From Bacteroidales bacterium (GTDB taxonomy: Bacteria > Bacteroidota > Bacteroidia > Bacteroidales > Lentimicrobiaceae), in the NCBI GenBank assembly GCA_024636955.1, contig JAGXGB010000048.1:148872-212871 (forward strand): a stretch of DNA of 64,000 nucleotides, in the 5' to 3' direction. Positions 34,041 through 41,681 of the stretch are shown here, piece by piece (the first letter of the stretch is position 1; each line of letters begins with the position of its first letter). The notes under the pieces were generated by a model that did no database searches, had not been told where the DNA came from, and worked only from the letters and a program-made list of their open reading frames with translations. A program made the position numbers and the translations under genes.

Positions 34041-35562
34041 GCTTAAGTTGCTTGAAATAGGGTTTTATTTTATGCAGGTCATTTTCTTCTCCGAAGATTG
34101 CGATATGGTTGTCGGGCCGAAGGAGAATAAAACAGCTGCTTTTAATTCTTAGACGTTTAAAGATATCGGATGCTGTCCTGGTATTCCCGATCTCTATTAC
34201 ATCAACAGATATAGACCCGTTTGTCCAATAATATGGATGGATAAGCAAATCGCCGAAGATTATTAACTTGAAGTTTACTGACTGCCTGAAATCAACCGGC
34301 AAGTCAGCAGTCTTGTATAGTTTGCCGGGCGAAAGCCCGTTTGCATTTCTATTTGGGACAATAAGGGGGCCGTTATACCTGATCCATAACTGTGAGACAG
34401 AGTTCAGCATGTAATTCCTGACTTTTGTGTTATCGACAATTTTCGAAAACACTGGAACTAATAAAGGGATAGTTCGCAGCCAGAAAAATGAGTGCAGTTT
34501 AGTTTTTTGAGTAACCAGGTTAAAGAAAAAGGTGCTTTTGTCCATGATTGTCTTAACTACCGGTTTCCTTTCAGTGGTATAGGTGTTAAGGATACTATCA
34601 TGTGCAATGCCCTTCAGCACAAAAGCAAGCTTCCAGCCCAGGTTAGCGGCATCCTGGAACCCTGAATTCATACCTTGTCCTCCAACGGGATTGTGCGAAT
34701 GTGCCGCATCACCTATTAGAAAGCAGTTCCCACTTCTGAAATTATTGGCTAACACATAACTACATGTGAAAACTGAAAACCATTTTACCCTTTCAATGCT
34801 TAATCCTGAAGGTAAATGTTGAATGATGTTTTCACTTTTTGTTTCATTGGATTTTAGTTTTAAATCTTTAACATGACCATCAAGTCTAACTGAACCGTTC
34901 TTTAGAGGGAAGATGCCGAATGAGCCTGAATCATTAAATATAAAATTCATCTCATGAGGGTTTGAATCTATCCCACCCATAAAGTCCATTATAAAAACTG
35001 ATTGTTTGTCGTACCTATTTTTGGTCGGTATCTTAAATAAGTGTCGAACAATACTGTCCTTACCATCAGCGCCTATCAAATACCTACAAGTAATGGTTAT
35101 ACTGTTATACTTGTGTTTTACCACATGGGCGGTTATGAAGTTATCAGATTCATAAGCATCAATGAGTTCAAAATCATTTTTTGTTGAAATGTCTTTATTG
35201 CTCAGATAATCAATTAAAATTTCCTCAAGTAGATACTGCTCCAGAAGAATGATTAAAGGATATGTTGTGATGTCATTGACTGATTTATGAGTTGAAAAAT
35301 GCAAAAACTTTTTATTCTGCCAGTTGAAATTAATTGAATCAACAAGTGTAGCTGCTTGCAGAACCTTATCGAGGATATTAAGGCGTGCAAAGATTTCGAG
35401 AGAAGCGGGATGAATAACCAGGGCACCGGAATACTCTTTTCGATGCGTCCTCTTTTCAATGATCATAAATTCAACACCGTGCAACGACAATTGACAGCCC
35501 AACATGAGTCCGGAGGGCCCAGCACCTGAAATCAGGATATCTGTATCAATTCTTTTCATCAT
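34021..35562 (-). CDS. FAD-dependent aromatic monooxygenase (PHBH family, PKS cluster)
   Basis: About 513 aa. Hydroxylates aromatic rings using NAD(P)H and oxygen. The dinucleotide motif is ILISGAGPSGLMLG near the N-terminus, the DG motif is YLIGADGKDSIVRH, and the GD motif is CFLIGDAAHSHNPVGGQGMNSG. A C-terminal thioredoxin-like region (about 400-513) is usual for phenol-hydroxylase-type members. The ATG at 35562 was chosen because it overlaps the upstream methyltransferase by 17 bp and gives MMKRIDTDILISGAGP; the longer frame adds 22 unrelated residues. In the Streptomyces srs pathway a monooxygenase of this kind turns alkylresorcinol into a quinone, which is the analogy used here. Confidence 0.88.
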   Translation of the reverse strand: MMKRIDTDILISGAGPSGLMLGCQLSLHGVEFMIIEKRTHRKEYSGALVIHPASLEIFARLNILDKVLQAATLVDSINFNWQNKKFLHFSTHKSVNDITTYPLIILLEQYLLEEILIDYLSNKDISTKNDFELIDAYESDNFITAHVVKHKYNSITITCRYLIGADGKDSIVRHLFKIPTKNRYDKQSVFIMDFMGGIDSNPHEMNFIFNDSGSFGIFPLKNGSVRLDGHVKDLKLKSNETKSENIIQHLPSGLSIERVKWFSVFTCSYVLANNFRSGNCFLIGDAAHSHNPVGGQGMNSGFQDAANLGWKLAFVLKGIAHDSILNTYTTERKPVVKTIMDKSTFFFNLVTQKTKLHSFFWLRTIPLLVPVFSKIVDNTKVRNYMLNSVSQLWIRYNGPLIVPNRNANGLSPGKLYKTADLPVDFRQSVNFKLIIFGDLLIHPYYWTNGSISVDVIEIGNTRTASDIFKRLRIKSSCFILLRPDNHIAIFGEENDLHKIKPYFKQLKREQNTI

Positions 35563-36268
35563 CTTCCGGTGATATAACAAACAAATAGCGAAAAAAGGGC
35601 ACAGCGCAAATGCATCTAATATTGACACCTGCTTTTTGTGCTAAGGCTGAAATCTCATTCTTTTTAAATCCCCTGAGCACTGATAATGGCCCATCGTGCT
35701 TAGCCAATGATGTTCCATTAAGTAAGCGGGTGATGGCAATTGCACCATAATATGCCACTTTACTTCTCTTAAGATCGTTAACTATCAATATTGAGTTTAA
35801 CTGTTTTGCGGTCTTGAAAAGTGAAATTATCTCGTGATCTTCAAGATGGTGGGTAAACAGGGCGCAATGAATAATGTCAATCTTCTGATCACTTTCGTTA
35901 AGAAAGGATTCGTAATCTGTGTAAAATACCTTTATCTGTTTGATGTAGCTGCTACGTTTTTGCAAATACTCAACAGCAACAGGATTATTATCTACCCCTG
36001 TTAATTCTATGTCCAAATTATTCTTCGCGGCCCATTTAGCTGCTTGTATCATGAACTCGCCTCCTCCGCATCCCAAATCAACAAGGTTGTAGTGCTTGCC
36101 TGATTCCAGTTTCAATTTTTCCAGCTGCTTTAAAGTAAACCAAATACTGCCGGTTAACCTGTTATAGGTATCAAGTTCCTTTAAGTTTCGAATTGTTTCA
36201 AAAGCCGGAACATCATTTGAATCTATGAGTTCCTTGCTGTTTGATCGTTGATCGAATTTTATTCTCAT
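35546..36268 (-). CDS. Class I SAM-dependent methyltransferase (PKS cluster)
   Basis: 240 aa, soluble. SAM-binding motif I is NLVDLGCGGGEFMI (about 63-76), with an acidic residue in ELTGVDNNPVAVEYL. The methyltransferase directly follows the type III PKS in many Bacteroidota clusters, and an equivalent (SrsB) methylates the phenolic product in Streptomyces. It overlaps the monooxygenase gene; 90 bp separate it from the PKS. Confidence 0.85.
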   Translation of the reverse strand: MRIKFDQRSNSKELIDSNDVPAFETIRNLKELDTYNRLTGSIWFTLKQLEKLKLESGKHYNLVDLGCGGGEFMIQAAKWAAKNNLDIELTGVDNNPVAVEYLQKRSSYIKQIKVFYTDYESFLNESDQKIDIIHCALFTHHLEDHEIISLFKTAKQLNSILIVNDLKRSKVAYYGAIAITRLLNGTSLAKHDGPLSVLRGFKKNEISALAQKAGVNIRCICAVPFFRYLFVISPEDDEKN

Positions 36269-36358
36269 TGCCTCTTACTTGCCTGGGCGCTGTTTGCATA
36301 GTTATTATTTAACGCCTCTTGATTACGCATCTTGCTCGCCTATATGCTGAATCCATTA

Positions 36359-37582
36359 CTAGGACTGAACACCTCTTGTTTTCATAAGTGCTGTTTCAAC
36401 ACTTATACCTGGACCAAAGCCCATTGCAATTATTTGTGAACCTGCCTCAACGTTCTTTAACATTTCTTCAAGTACAAATAATATGGTAACTGACGACATA
36501 TTTCCGTGTTGTTGCAGTATTTGATACGACTCCGCAATATCACTACTGCTAAAATTCATTGCTTTACAGAATTCATCCAGAATTTTCTTGCCTCCCGGAT
36601 GAATAGCCCACTTAAGATCCAGGGTATTATCAAGTTTGAAAGATTTCGAAATTTCTTTGAAAATATAATTGACGTTCTTGCCTATGAATTCAGGTATAGA
36701 AGAGCTCAGCACCATTTCAAAGTTTACAGGATTTATATTCCAGGCCATTAAATCAGCTCCCTCTTTCAGGGTAAGGGTATGAAACCCTTTTAACTCAATA
36801 CCGCTTAAATTGTGTTGGTCAGCATATTCGGCCGAGGTGATTACCATAGCAGCAGCGCCATCAGCAAAAAGCGTGTTGGCAAGCAAGTTGTCATTGTTAT
36901 CCTTAGGTTGGAAGTGCAGTGTGCAAAGCTCCACGCAAACAACAACGACTAATGCATTCTTATCGTTTCGCTGTATAAGATCAGCCATACGTATAGCAGC
37001 AAAAGAGGCGTTACAGCCCATAAAGTTTATAGCTGTATGGAAGGTGTTGGCGGGAAGATTATAATGATTGATCAGCTCAATGCCTAATCCCGGCGCATAC
37101 ATTCCGGTGCATGTAACAGTTATAATATGCGTGATTTTTTCTAATACATTTGGATCATTAAGCTTTTTGAGGGCATTGTCAATTGCGATGGATGCTAAAG
37201 GTAGCACCTTGTGTTTGTATACATTCATGCGTTTTTCCACATCCGGAACAACACCATTCATAAATAACTCTGGCTTTTCACAGTTAATGCTAAAATCAGG
37301 AATTACTGATTGCCGGTAGTGAATGCCGCTTTGTTTAGAGAGTATGTTTAATTTCCTTGCTGCGGTATTATCAGCATACATCTTCCCCATAAACAGCGCA
37401 ACTTCATCCTGCCTGAAGGAATAAGATGCTGACTGGGTTCCTATTGATGCAATTACACTAGTAAACCGCTGACCTGCTAATGCAATATCATTTTTTGAAC
37501 GTTTTCCTAATGCTGCAATTGCACTTTTTGGACGGTCACCTGTTGACGTAATTACTCTTTTGATCTTAGTATTTGTTGACAT
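36359..37582 (-). CDS. Type III polyketide synthase with in-frame N-terminal repeat
   Basis: A chalcone/stilbene synthase-family enzyme that condenses an acyl-CoA starter with malonyl-CoA to an alkylresorcinol or alkylpyrone. The start was set at ATG 37582, where TAATG overlaps the UbiA stop; the longer frame would add 13 residues. Counting from the longer frame, the triad is Cys171 (TVTCTGMYAPG), His341 (WAIHPGG) and Asn374 (HGNMSSVT). The canonical N-terminus VIASIGTQSASYSFRQDE is preceded by three degenerate 11-residue copies of itself (start pattern I-x-x-x-G-x-R/Q). The 33-bp repeat lies between about 37430 and 37560. Starter and chain length cannot be told from sequence. Confidence 0.9.
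   Translation of the reverse strand: MSTNTKIKRVITSTGDRPKSAIAALGKRSKNDIALAGQRFTSVIASIGTQSASYSFRQDEVALFMGKMYADNTAARKLNILSKQSGIHYRQSVIPDFSINCEKPELFMNGVVPDVEKRMNVYKHKVLPLASIAIDNALKKLNDPNVLEKITHIITVTCTGMYAPGLGIELINHYNLPANTFHTAINFMGCNASFAAIRMADLIQRNDKNALVVVVCVELCTLHFQPKDNNDNLLANTLFADGAAAMVITSAEYADQHNLSGIELKGFHTLTLKEGADLMAWNINPVNFEMVLSSSIPEFIGKNVNYIFKEISKSFKLDNTLDLKWAIHPGGKKILDEFCKAMNFSSSDIAESYQILQQHGNMSSVTILFVLEEMLKNVEAGSQIIAMGFGPGISVETALMKTRGVQS
37430..37562 (-). repeat. Four in-frame 33-bp repeats in the PKS N-terminus
   Basis: The encoded units are ITSTGDRPKSA, IAALGKRSKND, IALAGQRFTSV and IASIGTQSASY, exactly 11 residues each; the last is the normal family N-terminal strand. They form a coding-sequence counterpart of the gene-boundary repeats elsewhere in this window. 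Confidence 0.75.
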
Positions 37583-38514
37583 TAACCCATAATGAGAATG
37601 AGAAAAAAAGCATTCATGCACAATGATGTAATTACATTCATCAACATAGAATACTCATAGGCTGCGTATTTTTTATTTGTCTTTACTTTAAAGATCCAAA
37701 AGAGGAAGTAAACAAATACAGGCAGCATTATAATTGAGAACAGGAAGAATGAATTAATGTTTTGCATGATGCTGAAATGAATATACATCAGCACAGAGGC
37801 GAATAAAAATAATGCCATTGAAAAAACAAAGGAGCCAATATATCCGAGCCTGTAGCTTAGTGTGATGACTCCATCGTTTTTGTCTGTTGTATGCTGGTAT
37901 ATCTGAGTAAGGGGATAAATGCTACCGACAAAAAGAGAAGAAATCAGAATTGCCCTTAGGTTTGATGAAGTAAATATGGGTTCTAAGTTATATAAACCTA
38001 AAGTAGCAAAAAGAGTCATTATGTATACGTATCCACCTTGAAAGAAGGCTACAATTATGAATGCTATAATTGGATATCTCTTAAGTCTGATTCTCCGATT
38101 GCTATAAGCCCGCGACATTCCAATAAAGCCGGCAATTAAAATTGAAAACCATGGGGAAATAATTAGGCCGGCAACTATTGCAATAATGTCCATTGCATTT
38201 GTACAATACAACAAACTCTTACTTACCGGAGGAGGATTTTTTAATAAACCTATGCTACCCGTGTCTTTATCATGATAACTATTGTAGCCATTACTAGAAG
38301 GGAACACAAGGAAATGTAGAATGAAGAAGGCAAGCAGGGTGTTGGGTGTGTTGATAACAGTTGACTGGCTGACAGCGAAGAGGAAAACTGGTAGAAGAAA
38401 AAAGGAGAAATGGAATCGTAAATGTAGTAAAGTACTCTTAGGCAAATGAAATTTGCCCGATAGTTTATACTGCTTTTGAAAGCGGGCTAATACCCGCTTT
38501 TGCAATGATGTCAA
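37582..38514 (-). CDS. UbiA-family prenyltransferase (PKS cluster)
   Basis: A 310-aa polytopic membrane protein with about nine hydrophobic segments. The two Asp-rich motifs that bind prenyl diphosphate and Mg are present as NGYNSYHDKDTG (about 77-88) and YQHTTDKNDG (about 200-209). It would attach an isoprenoid chain to the aromatic or resorcinol product. The stop overlaps the start of the PKS (TAATG), a strong sign of coordinated synthesis. A menaquinone MenA role is less likely given this linkage. Confidence 0.88.
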   Translation of the reverse strand: MTSLQKRVLARFQKQYKLSGKFHLPKSTLLHLRFHFSFFLLPVFLFAVSQSTVINTPNTLLAFFILHFLVFPSSNGYNSYHDKDTGSIGLLKNPPPVSKSLLYCTNAMDIIAIVAGLIISPWFSILIAGFIGMSRAYSNRRIRLKRYPIIAFIIVAFFQGGYVYIMTLFATLGLYNLEPIFTSSNLRAILISSLFVGSIYPLTQIYQHTTDKNDGVITLSYRLGYIGSFVFSMALFLFASVLMYIHFSIMQNINSFFLFSIIMLPVFVYFLFWIFKVKTNKKYAAYEYSMLMNVITSLCMNAFFLILIMG

Positions 38515-38519
38515 GTTGA

Positions 38520-38855
38520 TTAGTTCTTTGGAGGGCTTGTTCTTATATAGCCTTCATTATGTTTAACTTGTGGGATTATTGCATCATTTCCATTACTGAT
38601 TTTCTTCTTGCCTTCTGTTTTACTTTTAAACAATTTGTCGAGACTATCCTCAAAATTGCTTGTGATAAAGTTGGTCTTGTTTTTCTTAGACAGATTTTGC
38701 ATAATCCTTGTTTCGCCTATATATTCATTTTCTTTACGAACATGATGAAAGGCTGCACTTATAGAACTAAGTAATTTCTTTCCTTCAACTGTATCTTCAA
38801 ATTTTACTTTTGATGTGCTGTTTTCGCTGTAGTTAGCTTTTTTGATTTTGTTCAT
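38520..38855 (-). CDS. Small basic protein of unknown function, first gene of the PKS operon
   Basis: A 111-aa, Lys-rich, hydrophilic protein with no signal peptide or membrane segment. It ends 5 bp before the UbiA start, so it is very likely the first gene of the operon. No family is recognised. The GATTATGTAAC element 133 bp upstream resembles elements before the DUF4142 and cupin genes. It could be a regulator or scaffold, but nothing in the sequence proves it. Confidence 0.6.
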   Translation of the reverse strand: MNKIKKANYSENSTSKVKFEDTVEGKKLLSSISAAFHHVRKENEYIGETRIMQNLSKKNKTNFITSNFEDSLDKLFKSKTEGKKKISNGNDAIIPQVKHNEGYIRTSPPKN

Positions 38856-39348
38856 GATTGCTTAGTTTTAAATATTAGTACTAAATTTTAGATAACACTT
38901 CAAATTCTGATAGTTACCTTTTACTATGCTTGAAGTCAACTTTAAATGTTCTATAATGCAAAGATGAAAGACCATGAAGTTTTAACTGTTACATAATCTT
39001 AATGTTTCCTTTCATGATTCCCATATAGTCAAGTTAATCAGAACCATTTTACACTAAGTCTATCATATAGCAATTACACTTATCTCTCCTTATTAATACA
39101 TTTAATTTGAATCTTAAAAATTGATTCAAGTGTAGTAACAGAAAGGCTTTGGAGTGTTTATATGCCACTGTACACAGGAGGTTAACATAATTAGCTTGAA
39201 ATGATGTAACATTTCATTGGAATCGTGTAACGCCGTTATGCCATTTCAGAATCACTTTTGTGTTATCAATTTTATGATCAAAATCACAAGCCAAAACGAC
39301 TTCAATTTTCACACAGAAAATAGAAAATTAACCCTAAAAACAGTGTCT
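38856..39348. promoter_or_regulatory. Divergent control region with TGTAAC elements
   Basis: This 490-bp spacer lies between the PKS operon (minus) and the DUF4142 gene (plus). GATTATGTAAC faces the PKS operon (38988-38998, minus strand). AATGATGTAAC (39200-39210) and AATCGTGTAAC (39221-39231) face the DUF4142 gene, 21 bp apart. GAAATG-ATGTAA-CATTTC forms a small inverted repeat over 39198-39215. TGTAAC resembles -35 elements of several ECF sigma factors. No gene is seen here. Confidence 0.5.
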
Positions 39349-39936
39349 ATGAAAACAAATACGCTTCAGTTTTTTCTGATAATGCTGTTATCAGCTGTCA
39401 TGATTTCTTGTAACAATCAGGGTGCGCGTGATGGAGATAATTATAATGATTCCCTTCAGATGAATGATAATGACAATAACATACTCGGTGGTGATAATGA
39501 TCGCGATGTGGATTTCATGGAAACAGCAGCTTATGGTGGATTAATGGAAGTTGAGCTTGGACAATACGCCCAACAGAATGCACAGGATGCAAGAGTAAAG
39601 AACTTTGGTGCAATGATGGTTAGAGATCATTCAAAAGCCAATAATGAATTAAAGGCCCTTGCTGCACGCAAGAATATAACATTACCCACAGTACTTGATG
39701 ATAAACATCTTGATAGAATTAACGACATCAAAGAAAAACGTGGCTTTGAATTCGATAAGGAGTATATGGCTGAAATGATTGACGATCATTCAGAGGATGT
39801 TGATAACTTCATGAAGCATGCCGAAGAAGGTAATGATGCAGATATAAAGGCATTTGCAGCTAACACACTTAGTATTCTGCTAATGCATCAGGATTCAGCT
39901 AAAAATATCAAAGATTATATTGATAATAGGAGATAA
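39349..39936 (+). CDS. DUF4142 lipoprotein
   Basis: About 195 aa. The start was set at ATG 39349 because it gives a proper lipoprotein signal (MKTNTLQFFLIMLLSAVMISC, Cys at residue 21); the longer frame adds 44 implausible residues. The mature part is the all-helical DUF4142 domain (about 55-190) with the signature DFMETAAYGGLMEVELGQYA and MMVRDHSKANNELKALA, a ferritin-like four-helix fold. The family is widespread in Bacteroidota and Proteobacteria, is often stress-induced, and has no defined activity. The ECF sigma gene follows 147 bp downstream. Confidence 0.85.
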   Translation: MKTNTLQFFLIMLLSAVMISCNNQGARDGDNYNDSLQMNDNDNNILGGDNDRDVDFMETAAYGGLMEVELGQYAQQNAQDARVKNFGAMMVRDHSKANNELKALAARKNITLPTVLDDKHLDRINDIKEKRGFEFDKEYMAEMIDDHSEDVDNFMKHAEEGNDADIKAFAANTLSILLMHQDSAKNIKDYIDNRR

Positions 39937-40082
39937 GCCGATAAAGGTTTTCTGATTACGAAATACATACTGGATTTCACCATTGATTCATGGGTACATT
40001 ATGAGCTTTGGTTTCAACCCTTATGGTACTGATTAAAATACTCATTACAAACTCAAAAAAACAAACCTAAAAATTTAATAAT

Positions 40083-40580
40083 ATGGAATTTAGCAGCAAA
40101 TTGATAAGCCTACATGATCATCTCTTCTATTTCGCATACACTTTAACAAATGATAAAGAAGAGGCTAAAGATCTGATACAGGATACCTATTTAAAAGCTC
40201 TGATGCACAGGGATAAATTTGCAGATCAAACAAACCTGAAGGCATGGACATTCACCATAATGAAGAATACCTTCATTAATAACTACCGTCGTAACAAGAA
40301 GGCCAATACCATAGTTGATAATTCAGAAGATCTATATTATCTAAATATTCCTAAGAAATCTGACTTTGGCTCGCCTGAATCTGAAATGTCAACAAAGGAA
40401 ATAAAGGCCGGAATATCAAAACTTGAAAAAGACCAAAGGATGCCGTTTGAAATGCATGCTGCAGGTTACAAGTATAAGGAAATAGCTGAGAACCTCAACC
40501 TTTCAATAGGTACAGTAAAGAGTAGAATATTTTTTACACGTAAGAAACTTATGGAATCATTGAAAGAGTTTCAATCGTAA
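40083..40580 (+). CDS. RNA polymerase ECF-type sigma factor
   Basis: 165 aa. Region 2 contains LTNDKEEAKDLIQDTYLKAL (-10 recognition, about 21-40) and KAWTFTIMKNTFINNYRR. Region 4 ends with HAAGYKYKEIAENLNLSIGTVKSRIFFTRKKL, the helix-turn-helix for the -35 element. No adjacent anti-sigma gene is visible; in this phylum such sigma factors often lack a linked anti-sigma. It lies beside genes that share a TGTAAC element and is a candidate activator of them. Confidence 0.92.
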   Translation: MEFSSKLISLHDHLFYFAYTLTNDKEEAKDLIQDTYLKALMHRDKFADQTNLKAWTFTIMKNTFINNYRRNKKANTIVDNSEDLYYLNIPKKSDFGSPESEMSTKEIKAGISKLEKDQRMPFEMHAAGYKYKEIAENLNLSIGTVKSRIFFTRKKLMESLKEFQS

Positions 40581-40608
40581 ATGCTAATTACCAATTAATT
40601 AACCAACG

Positions 40609-40640
40609 AAAAATCGAGGTGTTTTGCCTCGATTTTTTTT
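40609..40640 (+). terminator. Terminator of the sigma factor gene
   Basis: An 11-bp stem (40609-40619 with 40627-40637, AAAAATCGAGG/CCTCGATTTTT) with a 7-nt loop and eight T residues. Confidence 0.93.
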
Positions 40641-40643
40641 AGC

Positions 40644-40859
40644 TTAGGGCATTGGGCCCAAGTATGGAATCCGTAGGGCGTTGGTCCACTGTTTTTTAAG
40701 CCATTCAACTGATAAAGGTTCCAGGATATTGGTTTCAGTGTGCATTACCGGAAGGTTATATCTGCGGAAATATTGATGTGTAATTACATGGTATCCAAAT
40801 ATTTCACTAAGCTCCGGGGCCAAGCCGTTATATAATCGACCGTAATTATTACATAATCT
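40644..40859 (-). pseudogene. C-terminal remnant of a family 1-like glycoside hydrolase
   Basis: On the minus strand an open frame without a start codon encodes about 70 residues containing ITHQYFRRYNLPVMHTETN and VEWLKKQWTNALRI, followed by a stop at 40644. HTETN preceded by a (Y/H)xxPVMH context and followed by WLxKxWxNxLR is the pattern of the nucleophile region of GH1-like beta-glucosidases. The upstream half of such a gene (about 300 residues) is absent, and the 64-aa gene stop lies where it should continue. It therefore looks like a decayed fragment. The family assignment is from motif memory only. Confidence 0.4.
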
Positions 40860-40919
40860 CTGAGTACAAACATGCCAGAAACGTTGTAATAGAATGATAT
40901 ACAGATAGAGAGAGAGGCT

Positions 40920-41114
40920 TTAACGCCTCATTTTTGTGATTATATATATAATCAATGCCACTATAAGAATAACTACAATTATACCTGTCCAAATGCCTGC
41001 CTCGAATATATCACCCACAAGTTCGCACGATGTAAATGACAATAAACTTATAACAAATACTGATGTAAAAAGTAACCATCTTTTGGTGATGTTCTGAATG
41101 TTTAGCATAGCCAA
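40920..41114 (-). CDS. Small membrane lipoprotein-like protein (DIFxAGxWTG family)
   Basis: 64 aa. A lipoprotein-type signal (WLLFTSVFVISLLSFTSC, lipobox FTSC with Cys at about residue 30) is followed by a conserved ELVGDIFEAGIWTGIIVVIL segment and one transmembrane helix ending in KMRR. Short proteins with this GDIFKAGxWxGI motif are common in Bacteroidota and are sometimes misnamed phosphatidate cytidylyltransferase, whose length and motifs it lacks. Its start overlaps the end of the cupin gene by 13 bp, so the two are coupled. Confidence 0.7.
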   Translation of the reverse strand: MAMLNIQNITKRWLLFTSVFVISLLSFTSCELVGDIFEAGIWTGIIVVILIVALIIYIITKMRR

Positions 41115-41482
41115 TAATTTTTATCGTTCTTAAAACTGTTAAAAGTCATGAGTAGGAAAACTGATTCTTCCATACTTTCAATAAGGTAAAAAGCTTTTTC
41201 CATAAGAATCACCATCTTGCCAGATTCAATTTCAGACACTTTGTTATTTATCTTGAATCTTAATTTCCCGTGAATGACCTTTATGATTAAAGAATTATTG
41301 GCCTGGTATGATTCAAACTCTGTATTCTCATGCATTGCAATGACAAGTACATTGCTATCAGGGTTTTGCTGAAGAACATTAAATCCTAATTCCCCATTCA
41401 GCCAGGCACTATCTTTCTTTATATTGCTGATTGCAGAATCTAATTCTGAAAAATTGTGTATTGGTTCAGTATAATTTTCCAT
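41102..41482 (-). CDS. Cupin-fold small protein
   Basis: 126 aa from the ATG at 41482 (the longer frame adds 12 residues over a palindrome). The beta pattern NVLVIAMHENTEFESYQANNSLIIKVIHGKLRFKINNKVSEIESGKMVIL matches a double-stranded beta-helix. The metal-binding His/Glu set of motif 1 is incomplete (one His then Glu), so it may be non-catalytic or sensory. The palindrome CATATTTGCAAATATG spans the start codon and an AATCATGTAAC element lies 56 bp upstream. Confidence 0.7.
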   Translation of the reverse strand: MENYTEPIHNFSELDSAISNIKKDSAWLNGELGFNVLQQNPDSNVLVIAMHENTEFESYQANNSLIIKVIHGKLRFKINNKVSEIESGKMVILMEKAFYLIESMEESVFLLMTFNSFKNDKNYWLC

Positions 41483-41495
41483 ATTTGCAAATATG
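41480..41495 (-). promoter_or_regulatory. 16-bp perfect palindrome over the cupin start codon
   Basis: CATATTTGCAAATATG is perfectly palindromic; its first three plus-strand bases are the complement of the cupin ATG. It shares the ATTTGCAAAT core with the palindrome before the aminotransferase gene at 27702-27711. Confidence 0.5.
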
Positions 41496-41537
41496 AATAT
41501 AGAAGGCAAAAAGTGCATTACATTAAGCCATTTAATT

Positions 41538-41548
41538 GTTACATGATT
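41538..41548 (-). promoter_or_regulatory. AATCATGTAAC element before the cupin gene
   Basis: GTTACATGATT on the plus strand reads AATCATGTAAC on the minus strand, 56 bp before the cupin start. It belongs to the set of TGTAAC elements in this window. Confidence 0.45.
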
Positions 41549-41681
41549 TTATAATAAAGGGAATATCAACGATGAACTGAACGGTTAATTTTTTGTTCCT
41601 ACAGAGTATTTTAAGAAATAAAGCTTGAATTATTGTTCTAAAGAGTTGTGAAAAAAATATACCATCAAAAACTGAAAGAAG

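Noticed and set aside
36359..37621. PKS start at the longer ATG (37621)
   Set aside because: The first 13 residues overlap the ubiA end in another frame, and the ATG at 37582 forms a TAATG coupling site.
40920..41114. Phosphatidate cytidylyltransferase
   Set aside because: The 64-aa protein has none of the CdsA motifs; the name is a common mis-annotation for this small family.
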